A DNA stretch of 64,000 bases, taken from the NCBI GenBank assembly GCA_031761875.1, contig CP134492.1, positions 372,001 through 436,000 of the forward strand, given 5' to 3'. Position 1 is the first letter of the stretch, and each line of letters opens with the position of its first letter. The notes below the pieces were generated by a model, which did no database searches, had not been told where the DNA came from, and saw only the letters and a list, made by a program, of their open reading frames with translations. This document shows positions 29,819-44,068 of this stretch, piece after piece. The position numbers and the translations under genes were made by a program. Source of the stretch: Bacillaceae bacterium IKA-2 (GTDB lineage: Bacteria > Bacillota > Bacilli > Bacillales > Anaerobacillaceae).

Positions 29819-31060
29819 ATGGAAAAGCTAAGAGAACAGGATCCACAACTTTATAAGGCAATGCAGGACGAGTTATCAAGGCAACGAGACAAAATTGAAT
29901 TAATTGCCTCAGAAAATTTTGTTAGCGAAGCAGTAATGGAAGCACAAGGGTCAGTACTAACAAATAAATATGCTGAGGGTTATCCTGGCAAGCGTTATTA
30001 TGGCGGTTGTGAACACGTCGATATAGTCGAAGACATTGCAAGAGATCGTGCAAAGCAAATATTTGGTGCAGAGCATGTAAATGTTCAACCACATTCAGGT
30101 GCTCAAGCAAATATGGCTGTCTACTTTACTATTTTAGATCATGGTGACACGGTACTAGGCATGAACCTTTCCCATGGTGGCCACTTAACACACGGTAGCG
30201 CAGTTAACTTTAGTGGGGTTCAGTACAATTTCGTGGAATATGGTGTAAATGAAACCGACCAACTTATTAACTATCAAGATGTTTTAGATAAAGCAAGAGT
30301 ACATAAGCCGAAACTAATTGTAGCAGGAGCAAGCGCTTATCCAAGAGCGATTGACTTCAAAAAATTTCGCGAAATTGCTGATGAAGTAGGCGCATATTTC
30401 ATGGTAGACATGGCTCATATTGCCGGTCTTGTTGCAGCGGGTGAGCACGAAAACCCAGTTCCATATGCTGACTTTGTCACAACAACTACGCACAAAACAC
30501 TTCGTGGCCCTCGTGGCGGAATGATTTTGTGTAAGCAAGAGTGGGCAAAAAAGATTGATAAATCGATCTTCCCTGGTATTCAAGGTGGACCATTAATGCA
30601 CGTCATCGCAGCTAAAGCAGTCGCCTTTGGTGAAGTGCTAGAACCTGAATTTAAGCAATATGGACAACGAGTCCGTGCAAATGCTAGTCGTTTAGCTGCT
30701 AAGCTTATTGCAGAAGGAATTAACCTTGTTTCTGGGGGAACGGACAATCATCTTGTCCTTATTGATCTTCTTAGCTTAGATTTAACAGGAAAAGTCGCTG
30801 AAAAAGCATTAGATGATATTGGTATTACTACAAATAAAAATACGATTCCATTTGATCCACAAAGCCCATTTGTAACGAGCGGAATTCGGATCGGTACAGC
30901 TGCGGTCACTTCACGCGGCTTAGGATTAGACGATATGGATGAAGTCGGTGCGATCATTGCCTTAACCCTAAAAAATAGTAATGATGAGACAAAATTAGCC
31001 GAGGCAAGCGAGCGAGTAACTGCTTTAATGGGAAAACATCCTTTATACGCAAACCTATAA
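29819..31060 (+). CDS. glyA: serine hydroxymethyltransferase
   Basis: A 413-residue PLP enzyme interconverting serine plus tetrahydrofolate and glycine plus methylene-THF, the main one-carbon source. The LIASENFVS folate/PLP block (about 28-36), [11 protein letters not shown] (88-98), and the PLP-binding Lys226 in [14 protein letters not shown] are present. Normal length; ATG follows AAAGGGAG. Its leader is formed by MITE copy D. No PurR box or riboswitch was visible upstream. Confidence 0.97.
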   Translation: MEKLREQDPQLYKAMQDELSRQRDKIELIASENFVSEAVMEAQGSVLTNKYAEGYPGKRYYGGCEHVDIVEDIARDRAKQIFGAEHVNVQPHSGAQANMAVYFTILDHGDTVLGMNLSHGGHLTHGSAVNFSGVQYNFVEYGVNETDQLINYQDVLDKARVHKPKLIVAGASAYPRAIDFKKFREIADEVGAYFMVDMAHIAGLVAAGEHENPVPYADFVTTTTHKTLRGPRGGMILCKQEWAKKIDKSIFPGIQGGPLMHVIAAKAVAFGEVLEPEFKQYGQRVRANASRLAAKLIAEGINLVSGGTDNHLVLIDLLSLDLTGKVAEKALDDIGITTNKNTIPFDPQSPFVTSGIRIGTAAVTSRGLGLDDMDEVGAIIALTLKNSNDETKLAEASERVTALMGKHPLYANL

Positions 31061-31074
31061 GTGTCTGTTTAAAT

Positions 31075-31120
31075 TAATAGCACAAAGAGCGTTTAGATAG
31101 ACCGCTTCTTTGTGCTATTA
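31075..31120 (+). terminator. strong hairpin after glyA
   Basis: TAATAGCACAAAG (31075 on) pairs with CTTTGTGCTATTA (to 31120), with AGCG/CGCT continuing inside after a one-base offset. The tail is AT-rich (TAATGTTATAAATT) rather than a clean T-run, so terminator activity is likely but not certain. Confidence 0.75.
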
Positions 31121-31214
31121 TAATGTTATAAATTACCCCTTGAAGAATCAACCACTTTTATGTAGAATCTTGAAGAGCAAGCATAGCGAGTGGCATTTTA
31201 AGTAAATAGTAAAT

Positions 31215-31300
31215 GAATGAATTTCATAATGCAGATTCTGCGCCACTAGATTAGATTGATGTGTTATGTGGCTAATATAATGGTATTATAAAATTTATTC
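31215..31300 (+). mobile_element. MITE-like element, complete (copy E)
   Basis: 86 bp with ends GAATGAATTTCATAATGC and GGTATTATAAAATTTATTC, core GCGCCACTAG and ATGTGGCTAATATAATGG. Flanked by AAAT at 31211-31214 and 31301-31304. It lies in the upp leader, 44 bp before the start. Confidence 0.85.
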
Positions 31301-31344
31301 AAATAGAGAAAATTTCCATTAGAGAATAGGAGCGTTTACACAAA

Positions 31345-31974
31345 ATGAGTAAAGTATTTGTTTTTGACCATCCATTAATTCAACATAAGTTAACGTACAT
31401 AAGAGACATCAGGACAGGGACAAAAGAATTTCGTGAGCTTGTTGACGAGGTTGCCGCGTTAATGGCTTTTGAAATCACTAGAGATTTACCACTTCAAGAT
31501 GTAATGGTGGAAACACCTGTGGGACCGGCCCCGTCAAAAACGATCGCTGGAAAAAAATTAGGCTTAGTACCAATTTTACGAGCAGGTTTAGGAATGGTAG
31601 ATGGAATTTTAAAATTAATTCCAGCAGCAAAAGTCGGACATGTTGGTTTATATCGTGATCCTGAAACATTAAAACCAGTTGAATATTACGTGAAGCTTCC
31701 TACTGATATAGAAGAGCGTGATTTTATTGTTATTGATCCAATGTTAGCGACAGGTGGATCAGCGACAGAAGCGATCAACTGTTTAAAAAAACGTGGCGCC
31801 AAAAATATTAAGCTTATGTGCTTAATCGCCGCACCAGAAGGAGTAGAGGTTGTCCAAAAAGAACATCCTGATGTTGATATTTACTTAGCTGCTATGGACG
31901 AAAAATTAAATGAAAAAGGCTATATTGTCCCAGGCCTTGGCGATGCCGGTGACCGCCTTTTTGGAACGAAATAA
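31345..31974 (+). CDS. upp: uracil phosphoribosyltransferase
   Basis: A 209-residue UPRT that salvages uracil with PRPP to UMP. The PRPP loop is [13 protein letters not shown] (about 130-142) and the C-terminal uracil-binding [16 protein letters not shown] block is complete. ATG follows ATAGGAGCG. The glyA-upp order with atp downstream matches B. subtilis, except for the protease gene inserted after it. Confidence 0.96.
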   Translation: MSKVFVFDHPLIQHKLTYIRDIRTGTKEFRELVDEVAALMAFEITRDLPLQDVMVETPVGPAPSKTIAGKKLGLVPILRAGLGMVDGILKLIPAAKVGHVGLYRDPETLKPVEYYVKLPTDIEERDFIVIDPMLATGGSATEAINCLKKRGAKNIKLMCLIAAPEGVEVVQKEHPDVDIYLAAMDEKLNEKGYIVPGLGDAGDRLFGTK

Positions 31975-32118
31975 AAACTAAATAAATCATGACTTTTAAT
32001 TGGATAGCTTGCGCACCTATATTTTCGAATGTTTTAACTGACCATGAAGAGGCAAAAAACGCCTCTTTATGTCAATTTCCAACATACGTGCATCTACCAA
32101 GGTGATTGTGCTCTTCTC

Positions 32119-32152
32119 ACATGCGAACTTTTCTTGTTCGCATGTTTTTTTT
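32119..32152 (+). terminator. terminator downstream of upp
   Basis: ACATGCGAAC (32119-32128) pairs perfectly with GTTCGCATGT (32136-32145), loop of 7, then a run of eight Ts. Confidence 0.95.
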
Positions 32153-32169
32153 ATGTTGTGGCACGATAA

Positions 32170-32360
32170 AGAGAGGGAAAGTAGAAAGTAGAAAGGTGGA
32201 AAGGTGGAAAGGTGGAAAGGTGGAAAGGAAAAATGAAAGTTCACAACTTCACATGGTGCCTGACACCATGTGAAGTTGTGAACAAAAAAGCTGGACGGTA
32301 GTTCTTAAAGCTTTTGACCAATCCTTCCATCCTTCCAACTTTCCCCCATCCAACTATTTA
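32170..32360. repeat. polypurine GGAAAGGT tract with pyrimidine partner
   Basis: GGGAAAGTAGAAAGTAGAAAGG then four repeats of TGGAAAGG (32190-32228); CCTTCCATCCTTCCAACTTTCC near 32325 is the complement. Same family as at 18455, 28158 and 61245. Confidence 0.8.
32239..32283. repeat. REP-like palindrome, 20-bp stem with CCTGA loop
   Basis: GTTCACAACTTCACATGGTG (32239-32258) and its exact complement at 32264-32283 enclose CCTGA. The central GGTGCCTGACACC is shared with copies at 55422, 55631 and 62755; the outer arms differ between copies but remain self-complementary. Confidence 0.92.
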
Positions 32361-32387
32361 TCAACTGGAGGTAGGATTACAGATCTC

Positions 32388-34637
32388 ATGAAAAAAATTT
32401 GTTTTTTTACAATAATACTGACTATTAGCTTTTTTACAACAAGCTTTGCAGCTACATATCCTGAGCGCCCGCCTTTAGATGATGCTGATCAGGAAACGGT
32501 TGTCATTGTTGAAGTAGACGGAAATAACGATGACGTACAAACCGAAATTACGAAAACACTTATCAACGCGAAAGTGCGAAAATCTTTTCAAACACTATTT
32601 TCTGGTTTTTCAATCCAACTGCAAAAAAAAGAATTAGCGATCCTTGAGCAAATTAAGGGAGTAAAGAAAATATATCCTCTTCAAACTTATGAAGTTACCT
32701 TAGATGAAAGTGTTCCTTTTATCGGTGGCGACCATATTCGTGGCAAGCTCGATGCAGATGGGGAAAGACTTACTGGTAAAGGAATAAAAATTGCTGTTAT
32801 TGACACGGGTATTGATTATGATCATCCCGATTTAAGAGGAAATTACAAAGGCGGCTATGACGTTATTGATGACGATAGCGATCCAATGGAAACAACGAAA
32901 GAGCAAGGCGCCTCGACCTTTCATGGCACCCATGTTGCGGGTATTATCGCAGCCAATGGAAAAATAAAAGGAGTAGCTCCCGAAGTAGATATATATGCCT
33001 ACCGGGCTTTAGGTCCGGGTGGGAAAGGAACAACCGAACAAGTGATTGAAGCAATTGAAAAAGCAGTTGCTGATGATGTCGATATCATTAATCTTTCATT
33101 AGGGAACACAGTGAACGGACCAGACTGGCCGACAAGCATTGCCCTAGATAAAGCAGTCGAGCAAGGAGTCATCGCCGTTACGTCTAATGGCAATAGTGGG
33201 CCAAAGATGTGGACGGTCGGTTCGCCAGGCACTTCCACAAACGCTATATCTGTAGGAGCCTCGACACCACCATTAAAAGTTCCTTATTTAATGATAGGAG
33301 GTAAAAAACGAGAAATCGCTTTGCAGATGATGGCTGGTTCAAAGCCGTGGATATTTAAACATGATTATCGTTTAACGGAGGCTGGATTAGGAAGAGTAGA
33401 AGATTTCCAAGATGTAAAAAACAAACTTGTACTTGTCAAAAGAGGAGTGATCCCTTTTGAGGAAAAAGCAAAAGCAGCTATGCAAGCAGGAGCCTCTGGC
33501 GTCATTATTTACAACAACACTCCTGGTGAATTTATGGGCGGGCTAGAGACACCGCTAGATATTCCAGTTGTGTCTATTTCGAAAGAGGAGGGTGAGTGGC
33601 TAAAAGAACAAATTACTTTAAATGAAAAAATATATTTACGCACAATTTATCGAAAAGAAGAAGATAAAGTCGCCTCTTTTAGCTCGCGTGGACCTGTCAC
33701 CTATACGTGGGGAGTTAAACCTGATGTCGTCGCTCCTGGAGTTGCGATAGATAGTACGATTCCAAAAGGGTACTTAGGTTTAAATGGAACGAGCATGTCT
33801 GCACCGCATGTGGCAGGAACTGCAGCTTTAGTGAAACAAGCCCATCCAGACTGGACACCAAAAGAAGTAAAAGCGGCAATTATGAATACGGCCAAACCTA
33901 TCTATGATAAAGATGGCAATCTATATTCACCACACGAACAAGGGACAGGTCGGATTCAAATTGAAGAAGCTGTCAATGCAAAAATGCTCGTATATCCAGG
34001 AACTATGGCTTTTGGAAAATGGACGAGAGAAGATGCTCGTCATACAAAAGAAGTTGAGCTGACGATAAAGAATACTTCAGATAAAAGAAACACGTACCAT
34101 GTAAAGCCACCTTTTGATGTTCCAGACGGAATTCAATGGAAAGTACCGTTTGCAATTCATTTAAAGCCAAACGAAGCGAGAAAAATCCCGATAACCATTG
34201 ATATTCTACCTGCTGTATTTAAATCAGGGATCCATTATGGTGAATTTTTAGTAGAAGCAGGAAAAGATACTGTCAGAATTCCATACATGTTTTTTATTGA
34301 GGAACCTAACTACCCGAGATTAATGGCATTTTCGTTTGAGTTCGGTGATAAAAAAGGTCAGTATCGTTATGAAATTTATTTACCTGGGGGAGCAGAAGAA
34401 GTAGGTATTGCTCTTTATGATCCGGATACGTTCCAATTTATTAGCTATCTTGATGTGAAGCAGAATGTCGACAGAGGGATGCTAGAAGTAGAGTTAGATC
34501 AATTAACTTTAGAAGATGGTATATACAAAGCACTTGTCTATGCTAGTAAAGAAGGCAGAGAAGACCTCATTGAAACAATGATTTATATTGGAGAAGATTT
34601 AGAAGCTAACCCCGGAGCAGAAATGCTCTTTAGATAA
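32388..34637 (+). CDS. secreted subtilisin-family serine protease (Vpr-like)
   Basis: A 749-residue S8 protease. Signal peptide (about 1-21, ending TSFA), an I9-type propeptide (about 35-105), and a catalytic domain with Asp139 (AVIDTGIDYDHPDL), His179 (HGTHVAG), oxyanion Asn269 (SNGNSG) and Ser469 (NGTSMSAPHVAG). A PA domain is inserted at about 325-425 (KRGVIPFEEKAKAAMQAGASGVIIYNN), and the C-terminal 200 residues form beta-sandwich domains. This is the layout of Vpr/lactocepin-type proteases. ATG follows ACTGGAGG. Not part of the B. subtilis upp-atp order, so an insertion or local rearrangement. All catalytic residues are intact. Confidence 0.94.
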   Translation: MKKICFFTIILTISFFTTSFAATYPERPPLDDADQETVVIVEVDGNNDDVQTEITKTLINAKVRKSFQTLFSGFSIQLQKKELAILEQIKGVKKIYPLQTYEVTLDESVPFIGGDHIRGKLDADGERLTGKGIKIAVIDTGIDYDHPDLRGNYKGGYDVIDDDSDPMETTKEQGASTFHGTHVAGIIAANGKIKGVAPEVDIYAYRALGPGGKGTTEQVIEAIEKAVADDVDIINLSLGNTVNGPDWPTSIALDKAVEQGVIAVTSNGNSGPKMWTVGSPGTSTNAISVGASTPPLKVPYLMIGGKKREIALQMMAGSKPWIFKHDYRLTEAGLGRVEDFQDVKNKLVLVKRGVIPFEEKAKAAMQAGASGVIIYNNTPGEFMGGLETPLDIPVVSISKEEGEWLKEQITLNEKIYLRTIYRKEEDKVASFSSRGPVTYTWGVKPDVVAPGVAIDSTIPKGYLGLNGTSMSAPHVAGTAALVKQAHPDWTPKEVKAAIMNTAKPIYDKDGNLYSPHEQGTGRIQIEEAVNAKMLVYPGTMAFGKWTREDARHTKEVELTIKNTSDKRNTYHVKPPFDVPDGIQWKVPFAIHLKPNEARKIPITIDILPAVFKSGIHYGEFLVEAGKDTVRIPYMFFIEEPNYPRLMAFSFEFGDKKGQYRYEIYLPGGAEEVGIALYDPDTFQFISYLDVKQNVDRGMLEVELDQLTLEDGIYKALVYASKEGREDLIETMIYIGEDLEANPGAEMLFR

Positions 34638-34680
34638 AACTGCACAGTGGTTATATTTACCACCTGTAGTTTTATCTAAA
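34629..34680 (+). terminator. hairpin overlapping the protease stop codon
   Basis: TTTAGATAAAACT (34629-34641) pairs with AGTTTTATCTAAA (34668-34680), and ACAGTGGT pairs with ACCACCTGT inside with one mismatch. A second, weaker A/T-flanked hairpin (AAAAACCGC to GCGTTTTT, 34733-34768) follows and looks like a terminator. Confidence 0.8.
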
Positions 34681-34819
34681 AAGGTAAATTATTTAACTGA
34701 TTTTCATGTATATTAAGTCTGTAAAATAAAATAAAAACCGCTTTAGTTAGCGTAAATGAGGCGTTTTTATAACACTACAGAGTCAGTGTTAACTTATTTT
34801 TTTAAATTGTTAAAATTCG

Positions 34820-34848
34820 TTGACAGATGTTGCCCCCTATTGTACGAT
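34820..34848 (+). promoter_or_regulatory. sigma-A promoter of the atp operon
   Basis: TTGACA (34820-34825), a 17-bp spacer and TACGAT (34843-34848), giving a leader of about 95 nt before atpZ. It lies in the 312-bp protease-atpZ gap, which otherwise holds the two hairpins above. Confidence 0.82.
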
Positions 34849-34949
34849 TACAAAGGATATAAAGATACAACGCACTTTTGTTAAGTCATTTTTAAGTCTA
34901 TCTGGATGCAAAATTGTTTGTTACATAACAGTTTTAATAAGGAGTGTTT

Positions 34950-35180
34950 ATGCAAAATCCTAAACGCTTTAAGCAAACAATGCGATCTTTAGCACTTATG
35001 TCAACGATTAGTTCTTACTTATTAGGTTCAATCTTAGTAGGTCTTTTCGGTGGTAAATGGCTTGATAGTTACTATGGTACTAACTCAGTATTTCTGATCA
35101 TTGGATTATTTTTAGGCATTGGGACCGGTACATATGGTGTCATTCAAGTGGTGAAGCTTTTTCTAGGAGAAGATCGGTAA
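34950..35180 (+). CDS. atpZ: AtpZ, small ATP synthase operon membrane protein
   Basis: A 76-residue protein with two transmembrane helices (about 17-38 and 47-68) of the AtpZ/AtpI family. The GTG six bases upstream overlaps the AAGGAG ribosome site, so ATG 34950 is chosen. AtpZ was described in alkaliphilic B. pseudofirmus OF4, where atpZ and atpI precede atpB and together affect Mg2+ uptake and growth. Its stop overlaps the atpI start (TAATG). Confidence 0.82.
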   Translation: MQNPKRFKQTMRSLALMSTISSYLLGSILVGLFGGKWLDSYYGTNSVFLIIGLFLGIGTGTYGVIQVVKLFLGEDR

Positions 35181-35548
35181 TGGAAGACTACATTGTTCTA
35201 ACAAAACGATACACAATTTATTCAGTGCTCTGTATTGCTATCTTTATTCTCTTAGCTTTTCTAACATCGCTTCAATCTATTTTTTTGGGTTTGGCATTAG
35301 GGGCAGTTATTAGTCTTAGTAATCTTGTCACCCTATTTTATCAAGTGAAGCGGATAGGTGAGTCGATAGAAACAGGGCGAGCTAAATTTTCTTTAGGAAC
35401 AATTTTTCGAACTATTTTAATTATTGGGGCTGTGTACATTGCGTACCAATATCCTGATATATTCCACTTAAATAGTGTAATCATAGGTTTAATGCTAACC
35501 TATATCATCATCTATATTAATTCTTTGTTTCAATTAAGACGTCTGTAG
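35180..35548 (+). CDS. atpI: ATP synthase subunit I
   Basis: A 122-residue AtpI/UncI protein with about four hydrophobic helices, proposed to help c-ring assembly and Mg2+/Ca2+ transport. It overlaps atpZ by one base and precedes atpB by 21 bp. Sequence is poorly conserved across species; identification rests on hydrophobic pattern and position. Confidence 0.85.
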   Translation: MEDYIVLTKRYTIYSVLCIAIFILLAFLTSLQSIFLGLALGAVISLSNLVTLFYQVKRIGESIETGRAKFSLGTIFRTILIIGAVYIAYQYPDIFHLNSVIIGLMLTYIIIYINSLFQLRRL

Positions 35549-35563
35549 CAAGAAAAGAGGTGA

Positions 35564-36298
<735 letters not shown>

Positions 36299-36400
36299 TT
36301 TAGGAAAGAATTTTCTAATCGGTTATTAATTTACTCTTTTTTTGAGGGTGTAATTATAAAAAAAAACTAAGTTTTTATATTTTAAAGGAGGATTTATTAC

Positions 36401-36616
36401 ATGGGACTATTAGCAGCAGCAATCGTAGCAAGTGTAGCAGCAATCGCAGGAGCATTCGGGGTGGCAATTATCGTTCGTGCAACATTAGAAGGGGTAACTC
36501 GTCAACCTGAAATGAAGTCTTCATTACAAACAATTATGTTCATCGGCGTACCGCTTGCAGAGGCACTTCCGATCCTAGGAATTGTTATCGCATTCTTAAT
36601 CTTAGGTCAAGCTTAA
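36401..36616 (+). CDS. atpE: ATP synthase subunit c
   Basis: A 71-residue two-helix proteolipid forming the rotor ring. Helix 1 has Ala16-x-Ala18-x-Gly20-x-Ala22 (AGAFGVA), three of four positions of the alkaliphile AxAxAxA motif in place of GxGxGxG. Helix 2 has Pro51-x-x-Glu54-x-x-Pro57 (PLAEALP), the alkaliphile PxxExxP motif around the proton-carrying Glu54. Polar loop RQPE is intact. ATG follows AAAGGAGG. Confidence 0.96.
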   Translation: MGLLAAAIVASVAAIAGAFGVAIIVRATLEGVTRQPEMKSSLQTIMFIGVPLAEALPILGIVIAFLILGQA

Positions 36617-36640
36617 GTTTAGAATAAGAAGAGTATCACC

Positions 36641-36691
36641 AGAGTCTGTTTCAATACAAGGACAAGTTCCTCGTTTTATTGAACAGACTCT
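36641..36691 (+). promoter_or_regulatory. large hairpin between atpE and atpF
   Basis: AGAGTCTGTTTCAATA (36641-36656) pairs with TATTGAACAGACTCT (36677-36691) with one bulge, and AGGA/TCCT pairs in the loop. No T-tract follows. It lies where subunit c mRNA would gain from extra stability, since the ring needs many more copies than b. Confidence 0.65.
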
Positions 36692-36737
36692 ACTGATGGC
36701 GGGGAACGAAAAGAATGCTCGTCGCCATTCCTTATGA

Positions 36738-37801
<1,064 letters not shown>

Positions 37802-37819
37802 TAGATAGGGGTGAAGTGA

Positions 37820-39328
<1,509 letters not shown>

Positions 39329-39332
39329 ATGA

Positions 39333-40220
<888 letters not shown>

Positions 40221-40247
40221 CCTTATCTCTGCTTGAATGGAAGTTAG

Positions 40248-42150
<1,903 letters not shown>

Positions 42151-42152
<2 letters not shown>

Positions 42153-42174
42153 ACGCCTCGCGCGTCTTTTTTTT
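42151..42174 (+). terminator. terminator of the atp operon
   Basis: AGACGC (42151-42156) pairs with GCGTCT (42162-42167), loop CTCGC, followed by eight Ts; it overlaps the atpC stop. Confidence 0.92.
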
Positions 42175-42595
42175 ACGCGGGTAGCTATCAATAGCAGAAA
42201 TTGGTCACCAAAGTGGAGTTTCCATAACCGCTCGACGAAAAAAGTGAAACGCTCGCGTATTTAGGATGATCTTCTAATTAACGGGGAAATTACTAATGAG
42301 AGCAGACTAAGTCGGTAGCTTTTTTATAGAAGTCTATAATATGAAAAAAATAACAGATTTTCACTTTTATGAAACGACGCCTATTATGTGACAGATTACA
42401 CATGGTGTATAACAGTTTAAAAAAAATCAGTAATACAAAAAAGATTTTTTTGTGAATTTTTCAAAAGAGTTATGAACCTTTTTAAACGGTATTATACGGT
42501 GCAAGGGTATAAAAAAAGCTTTAGTGTCAACAAAATGATAGGTTTTTACTATTGCGAACGTAGTATCAATAATGTGTGAAGTATTAAGAAAATTG
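42175..42595 (+). other. atpC-nuoA intergenic region
   Basis: The 525-bp atp-nuo gap holds the atp terminator, a weak AGC/GCT hairpin with T-run (about 42300-42327), the Fnr/Rex-like dyad and the nuo promoter. No coding potential is convincing. Confidence 0.6.
42387..42402. promoter_or_regulatory. FNR/Rex-like palindrome upstream of nuo
   Basis: TGTGA-CAGATT-ACACA (42387-42402) differs by one base from TGTGA-N6-TCACA, the half-site spacing shared by Fnr and Rex operators. It is about 195 bp upstream of the nuo -35, too far for classic activation, so the role is uncertain. Confidence 0.35.
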
Positions 42596-42625
42596 TGGAC
42601 ATATTTTGAACCCCTTTGTTATAAT
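42596..42625 (+). promoter_or_regulatory. promoter of the nuo operon
   Basis: TGGACA (42596-42601), an 18-bp spacer and TATAAT (42620-42625) with extended -10 TG at 42617-42618; about 45 nt of leader before nuoA. Confidence 0.8.
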
Positions 42626-42677
42626 TTATAAGGGTAGTTGAAATAATAATAAAGCAAAGAATGGAGGGAGAGAGCGC

Positions 42678-43049
42678 ATGGAATTGGATTTATATCTAAA
42701 CAGTTATGTTTATGTCATTATATTTATGCTTTTAGGTATTGCACTTCCAGTTGGAGGATTGACGTTTGGTCGTTTAGTAAGACCACACAACCCATATCCT
42801 GATAAATTAACTACTTATGAAAGTGGAATTTCACCAACTGGAGATGCCCAGGTGCGGTTTAGTGTGGCCTACTACATAGTAGCGCTAGAGTTCGTAATTT
42901 TCGATATTGAAACCGTTTTCTTATATCCTTGGGCAGTTGCACTTGACCAGCTTGGATGGTTTGGGATCAATGCAATGCTTATCTTTATAGTTGTTCTTGG
43001 CTTAGGTCTTGCGTACTCTTGGAAAAAGAAGGTGCTAGAATGGAATTAA
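42678..43049 (+). CDS. nuoA: NADH-quinone oxidoreductase subunit A
   Basis: A 123-residue membrane subunit with three helices. The conserved loop [21 protein letters not shown]-type segment (about 41-61) and [12 protein letters not shown] (about 75-86) are present. First gene of an eleven-gene complex I operon; ATG follows AATGGAGGGAGAG. It overlaps nuoB by 10 bp. Confidence 0.96.
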   Translation: MELDLYLNSYVYVIIFMLLGIALPVGGLTFGRLVRPHNPYPDKLTTYESGISPTGDAQVRFSVAYYIVALEFVIFDIETVFLYPWAVALDQLGWFGINAMLIFIVVLGLGLAYSWKKKVLEWN

Positions 43050-43579
43050 ACAAGCAAGGATTAGAAGAATTTGACCGAGCTGCAGTTGACGAAGTTCAAC
43101 GAAATGTTTTTATTACAAAGGTTGATGAAGTAAAAGCATGGGCGCGTACAAGATCATTTTGGCCGCTATCATTCGGATTAGCCTGTTGTGCGATCGAAAT
43201 GATGGCAACAGGTGCTGCTCGATATGACTTTGACAGATTCGGCGTACTTTTCCGTGCTTCACCACGACATGCAGATTTAATGATCGTTGCAGGAACAGTA
43301 ACAGCCAAAATGGCACCAGTTGTTAAGCGTCTATATGATCAAATGCCTGAACCAAAATGGGTTATTGCAATGGGATCATGCGCTACATGTGGCGGTCCGT
43401 ATCACAAAGCTTATAGTGTTGTTAACGGCGTTGACAAGATTATCCCTGTTGATGTTTACATCCCAGGTTGTCCACCAACTCCACCGGCGCTGTTAGACGG
43501 TGTTGAAAAACTTCGCATCCAGATTAGAGAAGAAGCATCTGGAAAAAGGAAGAAAAGGGCGGTGGGCCAAAGAATATGA
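43040..43579 (+). CDS. nuoB: NADH-quinone oxidoreductase subunit B
   Basis: A 179-residue subunit carrying the terminal [4Fe-4S] cluster N2 next to the quinone site: ligands Cys49, Cys50 (LACCAIEMM), Cys114 (GSCATCGG) and Cys144 (PGCPPTPPA). I start at ATG 43040, which gives the family length; the frame remains open upstream inside nuoA but that part has no NuoB similarity. C-terminal tail is basic ([13 protein letters not shown]). Confidence 0.96.
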   Translation: MELNKQGLEEFDRAAVDEVQRNVFITKVDEVKAWARTRSFWPLSFGLACCAIEMMATGAARYDFDRFGVLFRASPRHADLMIVAGTVTAKMAPVVKRLYDQMPEPKWVIAMGSCATCGGPYHKAYSVVNGVDKIIPVDVYIPGCPPTPPALLDGVEKLRIQIREEASGKRKKRAVGQRI

Positions 43580-44055
43580 GTCAACAATTACTAGATTTAG
43601 TGTTGCAGAAGTTTGAGGAATTGTCAGGCCCAGAAGTAGTTGTAGAAAGTAAATTAAATTTCAATGAACCTTTTTTATCAATTAATAGCGATAACTGGAA
43701 GATAGAAACAGCCAAAATGCTATTAGAAGATCCGAAATTAAGGTTCGATTTTTTATGCTGTTTAACAGGTGTAGATTACGAAGAGCATATGGAAGTTATC
43801 TACAATTTTTATTCAATGGAGTTAGATCAGTATCTATGTATTAAAGTTAGTATGCCTCGCTCTAATCCAAAAATAATGTCATTACAACCAGTCTGGAAAA
43901 CAGCAGATTGGCACGAGCGTGAAGCTTATGATTTATTAGGAATTGAGTTTATTGGTCATCCGAATTTAACACGAATTTTATTAGAAGATGATTGGGTAGG
44001 CTATCCGCTTCGCAAAGATTATAAATTTGATAAAGAAGAAATGGGTTTATCGTAG
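43576..44055 (+). CDS. nuoC: NADH-quinone oxidoreductase subunit C
   Basis: A 159-residue separate NuoC (not fused to NuoD). The 30-kDa signature [25 protein letters not shown] is seen here as residues 116-140 with E-R-E-A-Y-D-L-L-G, and [10 protein letters not shown] near the end. Overlaps nuoB by four bases (ATGA). Confidence 0.95.
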   Translation: MSQQLLDLVLQKFEELSGPEVVVESKLNFNEPFLSINSDNWKIETAKMLLEDPKLRFDFLCCLTGVDYEEHMEVIYNFYSMELDQYLCIKVSMPRSNPKIMSLQPVWKTADWHEREAYDLLGIEFIGHPNLTRILLEDDWVGYPLRKDYKFDKEEMGLS

Positions 44056-44068
44056 GGGGTGACTGTTG

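Larger units (their letters stand above)
31975..32387 (+). other. upp-protease intergenic region rich in hairpins and repeats
   Basis: 413 bp without a gene. In order: hairpin AAGAGGC/GCCTCTT (32047-32067), a terminator (32119-32152), a polypurine tract (about 32170-32232), a 20-bp perfect palindrome (32239-32283), and a pyrimidine-rich segment (32325-32360) complementary to the polypurine tract. Confidence 0.85.

Noticed and set aside
42956-43039. N-terminal extension of nuoB
   Set aside because: The frame is open inside nuoA but the family start is ATG 43040; the extension has no similarity to NuoB.
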